Positions 25,587-34,193 of a DNA stretch of 34,987 nt are shown here, in pieces; within the stretch, counting starts at the first letter, position 1; each line of letters starts with the position of its first letter. The position numbers and the translations under genes were made by a program. The notes under the pieces were generated by a model. That model had not been told where the DNA came from and did not search any database. It saw only the letters and a list, made by a program, of their open reading frames with translations. Source of the DNA: an uncultured Bacteroidales bacterium (GTDB taxonomy: Bacteria > Bacteroidota > Bacteroidia > Bacteroidales > UBA932); NCBI GenBank assembly GCA_946415345.1, contig CAMKRY010000008.1, positions 1-34,987 of the forward strand. Reading direction: 5' to 3'.

Positions 25587-28500
25587 ATGAAAAGATTGAC
25601 CGATATGTTGCTGATGGCCGCCGTGGCGGTCCTCTGCCTTGTTGCGTGTAACAAAACCGAAAAAGATAACGTTCTGCCGTCGTTCGAGCTCTCGACGACG
25701 GGCATCGCCTTCGCCGGCGACGGAGAGACGAGAACCGTGAGCGTCAAGACCGACGCGACGGCCTGGGTCGTGACTGCCGATGCCGACTGGCTGGGCTTCA
25801 ACAAGCCCGGCGGTTCGGGCGACGCCGAGATCGAGGTGCATGCCGCGGCGAACCCGGACAAAACCAAACGATTCGCGACGGTGACCTTCCACGAGGGCGC
25901 CTCGTTTATCAATTTGGCGGTCGTGCAGGCCGGCAAGGGCGAGGAGCGCCCGATCGACCCTCCGGGACCGGGTCCGGACCCTGAGGACCCGATCGACGAC
26001 GGTCCGGACAATTCGTCACTGTATATTCCCCGCGAGGATTTCTCCGTGGAGAGCGTCTGGAGCGTGACGGGTGGCATCATGGACCTGGCCTGGACCAAGG
26101 ACTATACCATGTATGAGGAAGCATCCCACGGCTGGATTGCCGCGTTTGACGTGACGATTACCGCCGAGGAGATTGCTGCGGGCAGCGGCGGCGGTGAGTT
26201 CAAGTTCCGCAAGGACGCCGACTGGGCGACGAACCTCGGTGCCGGCAAGGGCCAGCCCGAGATCGACAAGCGCTACAAGCTGGCGGATGACGGCGGCAAC
26301 TTCAAACTCGAGCCCGGCACCTACGACCTCTACATCCAGCCGACGTTCATGCTCCTCTATGTCGAGGAGGCCGGCGCGGAATTCCGCCATGGCGACGCCG
26401 TGTCGCAGGGTGAGGTCGGCGAGAACGTCCGCATCTATATCCTGAACAACTCCCAGTGGACGAAACCCTACCTCTATGCCTATGCGGCGGGCGGTTCGCT
26501 GCAGCCCAACGGCAGCTGGCCGGGCACCTATGCCGCCGGCACGAAGACTTTCGGCGATTATACCTGGACCTACTGGGAGGCCTCCGGCTTCAACGGCATC
26601 AACGGTATCAACCTGATCCTCAACAATGCCGGTTCCGAGCAGTATCCCGCCCCGGAAGAGACCGAGCCGCTGTGGAGCGACCTGACCATTCTTAATACGC
26701 TTTATTTCATCTGGGACGGCACGAAGGTGACGCAGGTGGAGGATCCGAACAATCCCGGCGTGACCGGCAAGGGCACCGAACCCGACAAGATGGAGTTCGG
26801 CTCCAGCGCCTGGACGGTCATCGGTACGCTCGGCGGCACGAACTGGGACTATGATTTCCCGATGGAGGCCGAGGGCTACTGGGAAGTGGGCCGCGCGATC
26901 CATATCGCCGCCGGCGAGCAGTTCAAGTTCCGCCGCGACCGCAGCTGGGACGTCAATTACGGCTCCGGCGAGTTTTCCGAGACCGGGGCCAATCCGATGC
27001 CCGTCGGATCGAAGATTTCCGTCTCCGCCGGTGCCGGCAACATGACTGTTTCCACTACCGGTGACTACGACCTCTACCTCTGCGCCGAGAACGGCATCGC
27101 CTATATCCTGAACGCGGGCGCCGAATGGACGCATGAAGCCGAAGGCAAGCCCGACTACAGCACGGGCGGCGACTACGACGAGAATCTCGCCCCTTCGGAG
27201 AAAAAGTCCGGCCTGACCTACCAGATCAACGTTTTTAGCTTCAAGGACTCCGACGGCGACGGCTACGGCGACTTCCAGGGCATCATTTCCGAGCTGGATT
27301 ACTTCGACAAACTCGGTGTGACGGCCCTCTGGCTGTCTCCGGTCCAGCCCGCCCAGAGCTATCACGGCTACGACGTGACGGACTATGAGGCCCTCAACAA
27401 GCGCTACGGCACGGAGGAGGACTTCCAGGAGCTCATCACGAAGGCCCACCAGCATAACATCCGTATCTATATGGATTATGTGATGAACCATGCCGGCGAC
27501 CAGAACAAGTGGTTCCTCGACATCAAGGACAACGGTACCAAGAGTCCCTACTGGAACTACTTCTCCCTGTCCAAGAACCCGGAGGCCGATGTCAAGGCCG
27601 GCAAGATCGCCCAGGTACCGCCGTCCTACGGATACAACCAGTACAAATGGTTCCCGGTGACGGTCGGTGGCGGCGGACAGAAGCGCTTCAAGGTCGACCT
27701 CGACTGGACGAACGCTTCCGCCCCGAAGATGACCGTGACCGAGACGACAGGGGATGTGACGACGAGCGGTACCTACAACAACCCCGAGCGCTATCTCTAC
27801 TGGGGTAACGGCACCTACAGCCAGTTTGTCGACAACGGTTCCAACAAGTACACCCTTACGCTGGATTACCAGTCCAGCTGGGGTTGCCTCGTCCGCACGA
27901 CGAAGCAGGATGTCTGGACGGGCAAGAGCAAATGGGGCTTCAACAAGACCGGAGACCAGATGGTCCTCGGCCAGCCGCACACGCTCTATTCCGACGACAA
28001 CCCGGACAATGTCCAGTCCATCATCATGCCGGGCGGTGAAGTGTATTACTACTACACGGAGTTCGGCACGGGCATGTTCGTGGACTTCAACTATGGTCCC
28101 GCCTCTTCCTGCAAGAGCTCCGAAGCGTTCCAGGCCATTATGGTCGGTGTCGACAAGTGGCTCTCGATGGGTGTCGACGGCTTCCGTCTCGACGCCGTGA
28201 AGCATATCTACGCCAACGAGACCGGTCCCGAGAACAAGGCTTTCTGGAAGGCGTTCTATGAGGAGTCCAACAAGCTTTACAAGAAATACGCGAGCAAGCG
28301 CAGCGGCCTCAGCGGCATCGTGGACCAGGATATCTTCATGGTCGGCGAGGTGCTCTCCGGCGACGGCGACTGCACGCCTTTCTATGAAGGCCTGCCCGCC
28401 CTGTTCGAGTTCCAGTTCTTCTGGGATCTGCGCGAGTGCATCAACAATGAGTCGATTTTCCGCGCCGGTTACGGGCAGAACTTCCCGGGCTCGCTGGTCT

Positions 28501-29156
28501 ATCGCTGGAACAACCACAGAAGCGTGCGCGAAAGCGCCATCTCCACGCCGAAGCTCGCCAACCACGATGAGGACCGCACGGCCTCCCAGCTCGGCAACTA
28601 CAAGCCGAAGGTGCGTCTGGCCGCTGCCGTGCTGCTGACCGCTGCCGGCCGTCCGTACATCTACCAGGGCGAGGAACTCGGCTACTGGGGCACCAAGGCC
28701 GGCGGTGACGAATACGTCCGCACGCCGATCCTCTGGACGTCCTCGCAGTCTTCCGCCGCCGCCAAGGGCGTTTCCGGCAAGGTGGATTGGAGCATGCTCC
28801 AGCCGTCCATCTCCGTCGAGCACCAGGCCGCGGACGAGACGTCGCTCCTGACGCTCTACCGCCGCTTCGGCTATGCGCGCAGCACGCACCCCGCTCTCGC
28901 CAACGGCTATCCCGAGGCGGACAACATCACCGTCAACGGCTATGACGGCAAAGTCGCCGGCTGGTATCTCCACGCCATCGACGGCAGCGAGAACGTGCTC
29001 GTGCTCCACAACCTTTCCGGCAGCGACATCACGGTGGACCGTTCAGCCCACGGCGACGACCTCTCCAAGATGATCGTCTCCAACGGCAAGGTGACCGTTT
29101 CCGGCAGCAGCGTGACGCTTCCGGGCTACAGTTCCGTCGTCTTTGAAGTGAAGTAG
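25587..29156 (+). CDS. Large multi-modular GH13 alpha-amylase lipoprotein (SusG-like) with BACON-like, SusE/F-type and CBM26-like modules
   Basis: LLMAAVAVLCLVACNKTEK lipobox; STTGIAFAGDGETRTVSVKTDATAWVVTADADWLGF BACON-like; two FKFR(K/R)D..W..N.G modules flanking NVRIYILNNSQWTKPYLYAYAAGG; GH13 INVFSFKDSDGDGYGDFQGI, IYMDYVMNHAG, GVDGFRLDAVKHI, FMVGEVL, KLANHDEDR. Confidence 0.93.
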   Translation: MKRLTDMLLMAAVAVLCLVACNKTEKDNVLPSFELSTTGIAFAGDGETRTVSVKTDATAWVVTADADWLGFNKPGGSGDAEIEVHAAANPDKTKRFATVTFHEGASFINLAVVQAGKGEERPIDPPGPGPDPEDPIDDGPDNSSLYIPREDFSVESVWSVTGGIMDLAWTKDYTMYEEASHGWIAAFDVTITAEEIAAGSGGGEFKFRKDADWATNLGAGKGQPEIDKRYKLADDGGNFKLEPGTYDLYIQPTFMLLYVEEAGAEFRHGDAVSQGEVGENVRIYILNNSQWTKPYLYAYAAGGSLQPNGSWPGTYAAGTKTFGDYTWTYWEASGFNGINGINLILNNAGSEQYPAPEETEPLWSDLTILNTLYFIWDGTKVTQVEDPNNPGVTGKGTEPDKMEFGSSAWTVIGTLGGTNWDYDFPMEAEGYWEVGRAIHIAAGEQFKFRRDRSWDVNYGSGEFSETGANPMPVGSKISVSAGAGNMTVSTTGDYDLYLCAENGIAYILNAGAEWTHEAEGKPDYSTGGDYDENLAPSEKKSGLTYQINVFSFKDSDGDGYGDFQGIISELDYFDKLGVTALWLSPVQPAQSYHGYDVTDYEALNKRYGTEEDFQELITKAHQHNIRIYMDYVMNHAGDQNKWFLDIKDNGTKSPYWNYFSLSKNPEADVKAGKIAQVPPSYGYNQYKWFPVTVGGGGQKRFKVDLDWTNASAPKMTVTETTGDVTTSGTYNNPERYLYWGNGTYSQFVDNGSNKYTLTLDYQSSWGCLVRTTKQDVWTGKSKWGFNKTGDQMVLGQPHTLYSDDNPDNVQSIIMPGGEVYYYYTEFGTGMFVDFNYGPASSCKSSEAFQAIMVGVDKWLSMGVDGFRLDAVKHIYANETGPENKAFWKAFYEESNKLYKKYASKRSGLSGIVDQDIFMVGEVLSGDGDCTPFYEGLPALFEFQFFWDLRECINNESIFRAGYGQNFPGSLVYRWNNHRSVRESAISTPKLANHDEDRTASQLGNYKPKVRLAAAVLLTAAGRPYIYQGEELGYWGTKAGGDEYVRTPILWTSSQSSAAAKGVSGKVDWSMLQPSISVEHQAADETSLLTLYRRFGYARSTHPALANGYPEADNITVNGYDGKVAGWYLHAIDGSENVLVLHNLSGSDITVDRSAHGDDLSKMIVSNGKVTVSGSSVTLPGYSSVVFEVK

Positions 29157-29158
29157 CG

Positions 29159-29269
29159 ATGGAAGAGAAGAAAAAGAAGAGCAAGGCAGGGGACATCCTT
29201 TTCGTTGTCCTCTGCCTGCTCATTGTTCTGCTTTTTGTCGGCCAGAAATGGCTGGGATGGACCTGGTAA
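29159..29269 (+). CDS. 36-aa single-pass membrane peptide
   Basis: ATG 2 nt after amylase stop: MEEKKKKSKAGDILFVVLCLLIVLLFVGQKWLGWTW*; lysine-rich N-terminus then hydrophobic helix; 7 nt before next start. Absent from supplied ORF track (too short). Confidence 0.6.
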   Translation: MEEKKKKSKAGDILFVVLCLLIVLLFVGQKWLGWTW

Positions 29270-29276
29270 TTTTTTT

Positions 29277-30119
29277 ATGGAAGTCATTAAAGACCAATTT
29301 TTTGAGGGCGAACGCCCGCTCTATGCCCGCCACGGACTCCGCATCGAGAACGTGACCATCGGGCCGGGGGAGTCCGCCCTGAAGGAAGGTTCCGACATCG
29401 AGGCCGTCGGCTGTGAGTTCCGTGGCAAGTATCCCTTCTGGGAGACCCGCGGCTTTACTGTCCGGAACTGCATTTTCCGCGACGGCGCCCGGGCCGCTTT
29501 GTGGTATTCCGAGGGCTGCCGGATGTATGATACGCTGGTTGAGGCCCCGAAGATGTTCCGCCGGATTTCCGACGTGACGCTCGAGCGGGTCCGTATTCCG
29601 AATGCCGCTGAGACCTTCTGGGACTGCCGCGGGATCCGCCTGCGGGATGTGGAGGCTTTGAAGGCTGACTACATCTTCATGCACTGCTCCGACATCGATA
29701 TCGACGGCTACCGCCAGCAGGGAAATTATTCCTTCCAATATGCCCGTAACGTCGTGATCCGCAACGCCGAGCTCGACACGAAAGATGCCTTCTGGGAGTC
29801 CGAGAACGTGACGGTGTATGATTCCTACATTCATGGCGAGTATCTTGGCTGGTATGCGAAGAACCTTCGCCTCGTCCGTTGCCGCATCGGCGGCACGCAG
29901 CCGCTCTGTTACTGCGAGGGCCTGATTTTGGAGAACTGCACCTTCGACGAAGACGCCGACCTGGCCTTCGAGTATTCCACCGTTGAGGCGACCGTCAAGG
30001 GCCACGTGGTGAGCATCAAGAACCCCACCTCCGGCCATATCACCGTCGACTCGGTCGGCGAGATCATCATCGACGAAAACCGCAAGGCCCCCGGCGACTG
30101 CGTCATTACATGTCAATAA
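29277..30119 (+). CDS. DUF3737-family protein (predicted right-handed beta-helix)
   Basis: MEVIKDQFFEGERPLYARHGLRIENVTIGPGESALKEGSDIE...APKMFRRISDVTLERVRIPNAAETFWDC...KDAFWESENVTVYDSYIHGEYLGWYAKNLRLVRC. Start ATG 29277. Confidence 0.9.
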   Translation: MEVIKDQFFEGERPLYARHGLRIENVTIGPGESALKEGSDIEAVGCEFRGKYPFWETRGFTVRNCIFRDGARAALWYSEGCRMYDTLVEAPKMFRRISDVTLERVRIPNAAETFWDCRGIRLRDVEALKADYIFMHCSDIDIDGYRQQGNYSFQYARNVVIRNAELDTKDAFWESENVTVYDSYIHGEYLGWYAKNLRLVRCRIGGTQPLCYCEGLILENCTFDEDADLAFEYSTVEATVKGHVVSIKNPTSGHITVDSVGEIIIDENRKAPGDCVITCQ

Positions 30120-30125
30120 ACCGTC

Positions 30126-30153
30126 ATGCCCGGCTCGACCGGGCATCTTTTTT
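30126..30153 (+). terminator. Intrinsic terminator
   Basis: atgcccggctcgaccgggcat followed by CTTTTTTCC. Confidence 0.85.
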
Positions 30154-30156
30154 CCT

Positions 30157-31326
30157 ATGACTTACAACTTCGACACTTGCCCCTCCCGTTTGAATACCGA
30201 ATCGGTGAAGTGGGACCGCTATGCCCCCGATGTGCTGCCTCTCTGGGTGGCGGATATGGACTTTCAGGCCGCTCCGGCCATCCTCGCCGCGCTGCAGCGG
30301 CGGCTCGACCACGGCGTCTTCGGCTATGAACTCGTGCCGCAGGACTATTACGACGCCATCGCCTCCTGGTTCTCCCGCCGCCATGGCTGGGAGGGCATCA
30401 CGCGGGAGATGGTCATCCCGACAACGGGCGTGATCCCGGCCTATTCCGCCGCGATCAAGGCCTACACCCGGCCGGGCGACCGCGTCATCGTGCAGACGCC
30501 CTGCTACAACGCCTTCTTCCCGGCGGTGCGCAACAACGGCTGCCGCGAGGCCGTGAATCCGCTGGTGTGCCGGGACGGTCGCTTCGAGATGGACTTCGAG
30601 GCGCTGGAGGAACTGGCCGCCGACGAGCGTACGACCGCAATGCTGCTGTGCAACCCTCACAATCCCGTCGGCCGGGTATGGACCCGCGAGGAACTGCAGC
30701 GGGTAGGGGAGATCTGCCTGCGCCATGGCGTGTTCGTGATCTCCGACGAGATCCACTGCGAGCTGACACGCCCCGGCACGGGCTATGTGCCGTTCGCGAC
30801 GCTGCCTTCTGAGCTGGTTCGGAATTCCTGCACCTGCTGCTCGCCGACCAAACCCTTCAACATCGCCGGCATCCAGATCGCGAACATCATCGCCCGCGAT
30901 CCCGACGTGGTCCGCCGCATCGACCGAGCCATCAACGACAACGAGTGCTGCGATGTCAATGTCTTCGGCGTGGCCGCCCTGAAAGCCGCCTACAACGAGT
31001 CCGAAGGCTGGCTCGACGCCCTCCGCGACTATCTCTGGGAGAACGAACGCCTTGTCCGCGAGACCTTCGTCCGCGAGCTCCCCTCCGTCACCATGCCCGC
31101 TCTGGAAGGTACCTATCTGATGTGGCTCGACTGCCGCTCTATTTGTCCATCGTCCGAGCGTCTGGCGGACCACCTTCGTGATAACGCCAAGGTGGCGCTG
31201 TGCCCGGGTTCGTGGTATGGCGAGGCCGGCGAAGGCTTCCTGCGCCTCAACATCGCCTGCCCCCGCTCAACCCTCCTCGCCGCCCTTTCCCGCCTCCTCT
31301 CCGGCCTCCGTTCCTTCCGACCCTGA
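30157..31326 (+). CDS. MalY/PatB-type PLP-dependent aminotransferase / C-S lyase
   Basis: YNFDTCPSRLNTESVKWDRY...LPLWVADMDFQAAPAILAAL, CNPHNPVGRVWTREEL, VISDEIHCEL, SPTKPFNIAGIQIANI. Confidence 0.92.
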   Translation: MTYNFDTCPSRLNTESVKWDRYAPDVLPLWVADMDFQAAPAILAALQRRLDHGVFGYELVPQDYYDAIASWFSRRHGWEGITREMVIPTTGVIPAYSAAIKAYTRPGDRVIVQTPCYNAFFPAVRNNGCREAVNPLVCRDGRFEMDFEALEELAADERTTAMLLCNPHNPVGRVWTREELQRVGEICLRHGVFVISDEIHCELTRPGTGYVPFATLPSELVRNSCTCCSPTKPFNIAGIQIANIIARDPDVVRRIDRAINDNECCDVNVFGVAALKAAYNESEGWLDALRDYLWENERLVRETFVRELPSVTMPALEGTYLMWLDCRSICPSSERLADHLRDNAKVALCPGSWYGEAGEGFLRLNIACPRSTLLAALSRLLSGLRSFRP

Positions 31327-31334
31327 TGGCGCCT

Positions 31335-31441
31335 GTTGAATGTAACTCTTTAGTACATAGGATATTAAGCAAATGACTACCCTCTCTCGAAGGGGGTAGT
31401 CATTTGCTTAACTGATTAATAATCAATAACTTCTATTCAAC
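31335..31441 (+). repeat. Foldback element copy C1 (107 bp; GTTGAAT...ATTCAAC termini) with perfect 18-bp internal stem
   Basis: gttgaatgtaac...ttaagcaaatgactaccc(31365-31382)/gggtagtcatttgcttaa(31394-31411)...taataatcaataacttctattcaac. Confidence 0.88.
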
Positions 31442-32845
31442 GCAATAGAGTCGCACGTCTGTAATCGGATTGGTTTTCAAAGGTATTTCCGGATAATTCG
31501 AGCTTAGGAGAATCTGGATATGACTGATACGATTGTCGTAATTGTGCATAGGCGATAAAACACCATCTTCATCTTTGTAATAGTGTCCCCAAACAGAATC
31601 CGCTTCGCTATTCAAAGTAACATAGTAGGTCTTGAACCGATTGTCATATCGATCATTGCTCCACTGATACTCGCTAAAAGCCTGGCTTTTACTTCCATCC
31701 GCAAAAGTAACAAGAATGCTGCTGATTTTATAATATCTGGATTCTGGCGTATGATAGAACGATTTTCCGTAATATGAGTTTCTCAACTTCCAAGCGTCCG
31801 CATCGCAGAAGGACATGTCAGTAACGTAGGTTGGTTTATGAAAGGAAATATCAACGGTTTCCGGCGTTGTGCTAGATACTTCAAATAGTTCTGATGCTAT
31901 TTCAAACTCTTTCATTTCCTTCCATGGCTCCGTTTCTTTCCATCGATGCGTGTAATCAGGCTTGAAATAGATTTCCAGAGGCTCTGATTCCGCAAAGTCA
32001 AAGGCTTCTGCGTGATAATTCCAACTGTTACCCTGACGGATGAACCCCGTCCAATTAATGTCGGGGGACTGGGAAATATATGACTTTCCATTATAGGTAT
32101 TTTCATGTCGCCATATAAATGAATCCGAAAGTGTGATTGAGATATCGATGGAACCGGCCTTTCCACATCCCCAATGCTGTGCTGGTGTAAAGTCATAGGT
32201 AATAACTCCTGAAGTTGTATAGTACCGGCTCATGAAAGAATACTGGCTGGGATAGACACTCATGATTTGTTTATGATAGAGATAATAAGTTACCCCTAGC
32301 ACGACAGTTTCCCGCGCTTGAATACTGAATTGTGTATAAGTCCATAGGCGGGAAATCTGTGGAACATCATACCAATCTTCGGGATTGTCAGGATCTGCGT
32401 TTCGCTCGTACGCTTCTCTGTGCTCAAGGGATACGATTTCATCCGCTGAATGCCAGGGTAACATCTGGCCATTCAAAGAAAAAGAAACATCCTTGATGTT
32501 CTTGTCCCACCATCCTGTTTCATAGATGCTTTCTGTAAATCCTTCATCACGAAAACCTCGTTTGTCTTTCGTCCCCTCATAATCGATGGGGAATCCGTAG
32601 TCGATATCCTTGATTGGCTGATAGGAATTGTTCCTTAGCGTATACTCTACATGAATCCTCGTGTAGGGGACTCCCGGTGTAATCGTCAGGGATTCGTGGA
32701 CGATTTCGACTTCGCTGACGGTCCTTGGGACTGGATTACCGGAGCGCGTTACGGAAGAATAGCGAATGACGGGATCGCCGTTGGCTGATGCAACGATGCA
32801 TGAAAGCAGAAAAGCGCAAATGATGAGGGGATAGGAGGGTTTCAT
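31433..32845 (-). CDS. Secreted protein, DUF4424-like N-terminal domain and possible NADase-type glycan-binding C-terminal domain
   Basis: Signal peptide MKPSYPLIICAFLLSCIVASANGD; VEYTLRNNSYQPIKDIDYGFPIDY; C-terminal ...NPITDVRLYCVE; stop codon lies inside element C1. Confidence 0.6.
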   Translation of the reverse strand: MKPSYPLIICAFLLSCIVASANGDPVIRYSSVTRSGNPVPRTVSEVEIVHESLTITPGVPYTRIHVEYTLRNNSYQPIKDIDYGFPIDYEGTKDKRGFRDEGFTESIYETGWWDKNIKDVSFSLNGQMLPWHSADEIVSLEHREAYERNADPDNPEDWYDVPQISRLWTYTQFSIQARETVVLGVTYYLYHKQIMSVYPSQYSFMSRYYTTSGVITYDFTPAQHWGCGKAGSIDISITLSDSFIWRHENTYNGKSYISQSPDINWTGFIRQGNSWNYHAEAFDFAESEPLEIYFKPDYTHRWKETEPWKEMKEFEIASELFEVSSTTPETVDISFHKPTYVTDMSFCDADAWKLRNSYYGKSFYHTPESRYYKISSILVTFADGSKSQAFSEYQWSNDRYDNRFKTYYVTLNSEADSVWGHYYKDEDGVLSPMHNYDNRISHIQILLSSNYPEIPLKTNPITDVRLYCVE

Positions 32846-32897
32846 AATACTGTGAATGACAAATAATGAGATGCAAATTATATGCCGGGATTATTAT

Positions 32898-32927
32898 TTG
32901 CATTTTGTCCGGAAAACCGTACCTTTG
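32898..32927 (+). promoter_or_regulatory. Promoter TTG-N19-TACCTTTG upstream of C2/transposase
   Basis: TTG 32898-32900; TACCTTTG 32920-32927. Confidence 0.5.
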
Positions 32928-32970
32928 AACGAGGCTCTTTTCCAACTGCTGGCTTTCCTCCAGGAACGCC

Positions 32971-33077
32971 GTTGAATGGAAATGATTGATAAATAGCAAG
33001 TTGGGTAATTTACTCTCCTATTGCAGTCGGGGGAGTGAATTAACGAAGTTGTTGACTGTCAATTAATAACATTCAAC
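32971..33077 (-). repeat. Foldback element copy C2 (107 bp), upstream of Y1 transposase
   Basis: gttgaatggaaatgattgat...aatttactctcc/gggggagtgaatt stem...ataacattcaac; opposite orientation to C1. Confidence 0.8.
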
Positions 33078-33086
33078 GGTTGTGTT

Positions 33087-34034
33087 ATGAAGAAAACTCG
33101 TCTTTTTTACCGAAATATCGTTCATCATTGTTACCAGAATACCCCGGATGGTTTTCTGTTGTTCTACAACGTCAGTGATTATCTGATGTATTTCACGATT
33201 CTGTGTACCGTCGCTCGCCGATATCCTGTCAAGGTGTTGAAAGTTTGTCCTATGGTAGACCATATCCATCTCTCTGTCATGGCAACGAACAGGACCGGCT
33301 TTTTCGCTTTTATCCAAGAGGTCTCATCCCTCTTTGCCCGTCAACACAATGCTGTTTGTCATTCAAAGGGCCCCGTTTTCAACTCGCCATTTGGATTCGC
33401 TCCCAAAACGAGCGACAAGAAGGTTCGGACCAATTTCATCTATGTAGACAATAACCCGGTAGAACGGAAGCTGGTCAGAAAGGCGGAAGAGTATCGATGG
33501 AATTTTCTGGCCTATGCTGCCAGTGATCATCCTTTTTCTGACAAACTGGTTCTACGGAAGGCCCGATATCCCCTGCAGCAGGCCGTACGCATGATTAAGA
33601 GGCAGCATGCGAAGGGCCATTACCTTTCATATCCTTTGCTTCAGCGCTTGTTTGCACCTCTTACCCGTCCAGAAAAAGAACAACTCACTGATTTCATAGT
33701 AACAACCTATAATATTATTGATTATCAGTACTGTATACGATTCTTTGATTCTCTGGAGAACATGTTGATCAGCACCCACGCCAACACAGGGAGTGAATAT
33801 GATATCAGTGAGATTGAAACAGGCAAGACGGATGCCGTGTATTTCCAAATATCACGCCTGCTTCTGGAAACCGGTCGCTTCCAGGACATCCATGATGTGC
33901 TGGCGTTATCTTCGGAAGCCAAAATGGATCTTTTCGAGTGGCTGCTTCCCAGGACCGCCGCAATCCCTGAGCAAATAGCCAAATACCTTCACATCCGGCT
34001 TGTCCGTCCCCGTGATGCAAAGAATATGCGTTGA
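33087..34034 (+). CDS. Y1/HUH transposase, REP-associated (RAYT)-like
   Basis: HUH motif CPMVDHIHLSVMA, FIQEVSSLFARQHN, candidate catalytic Tyr region TNFIYVDNNPVERKLVRKAEEYRWNFLAYA; flanked by C2 and C3. Confidence 0.85.
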   Translation: MKKTRLFYRNIVHHCYQNTPDGFLLFYNVSDYLMYFTILCTVARRYPVKVLKVCPMVDHIHLSVMATNRTGFFAFIQEVSSLFARQHNAVCHSKGPVFNSPFGFAPKTSDKKVRTNFIYVDNNPVERKLVRKAEEYRWNFLAYAASDHPFSDKLVLRKARYPLQQAVRMIKRQHAKGHYLSYPLLQRLFAPLTRPEKEQLTDFIVTTYNIIDYQYCIRFFDSLENMLISTHANTGSEYDISEIETGKTDAVYFQISRLLLETGRFQDIHDVLALSSEAKMDLFEWLLPRTAAIPEQIAKYLHIRLVRPRDAKNMR

Positions 34035-34136
34035 ATAGAAGTTGCTGATTATTAAACGAATAAACCAATGTCTCCCCCTTGTGGAGATGAGGAGATAATC
34101 GCTTAACTAGCTGCAGGCTAGGAGCTTACATTCAAC
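34031..34136 (-). repeat. Foldback element copy C3 (106 bp), immediately downstream of Y1 transposase
   Basis: gttgaatagaagttgctgattattaa...tctcc/ggaga stem...cttacattcaac; same orientation as C2; overlaps transposase stop codon. Confidence 0.85.
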
Positions 34137-34193
34137 GGCTGGGTGATGGGAAAGAAGTCACGCGACGAGCTGGATACGAAGCACATTGAGGTA

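Noticed and set aside
26016-29009. 997-aa minus-strand ORF
   Set aside because: Antisense to the GH13 amylase with recognisable catalytic motifs; no domain-like sequence in the antisense frame.
31335-34136. Foldback elements as integron attC sites (termini GTTGAAT and ATTCAAC fit GTTRRRY and RYYYAAC)
   Set aside because: In attC the order is RYYYAAC...GTTRRRY on both strands; here it is GTTRRRY...RYYYAAC, inside-out, and no integron integrase is in the window. Worth one check against HattCI/IntegronFinder, but not claimed.
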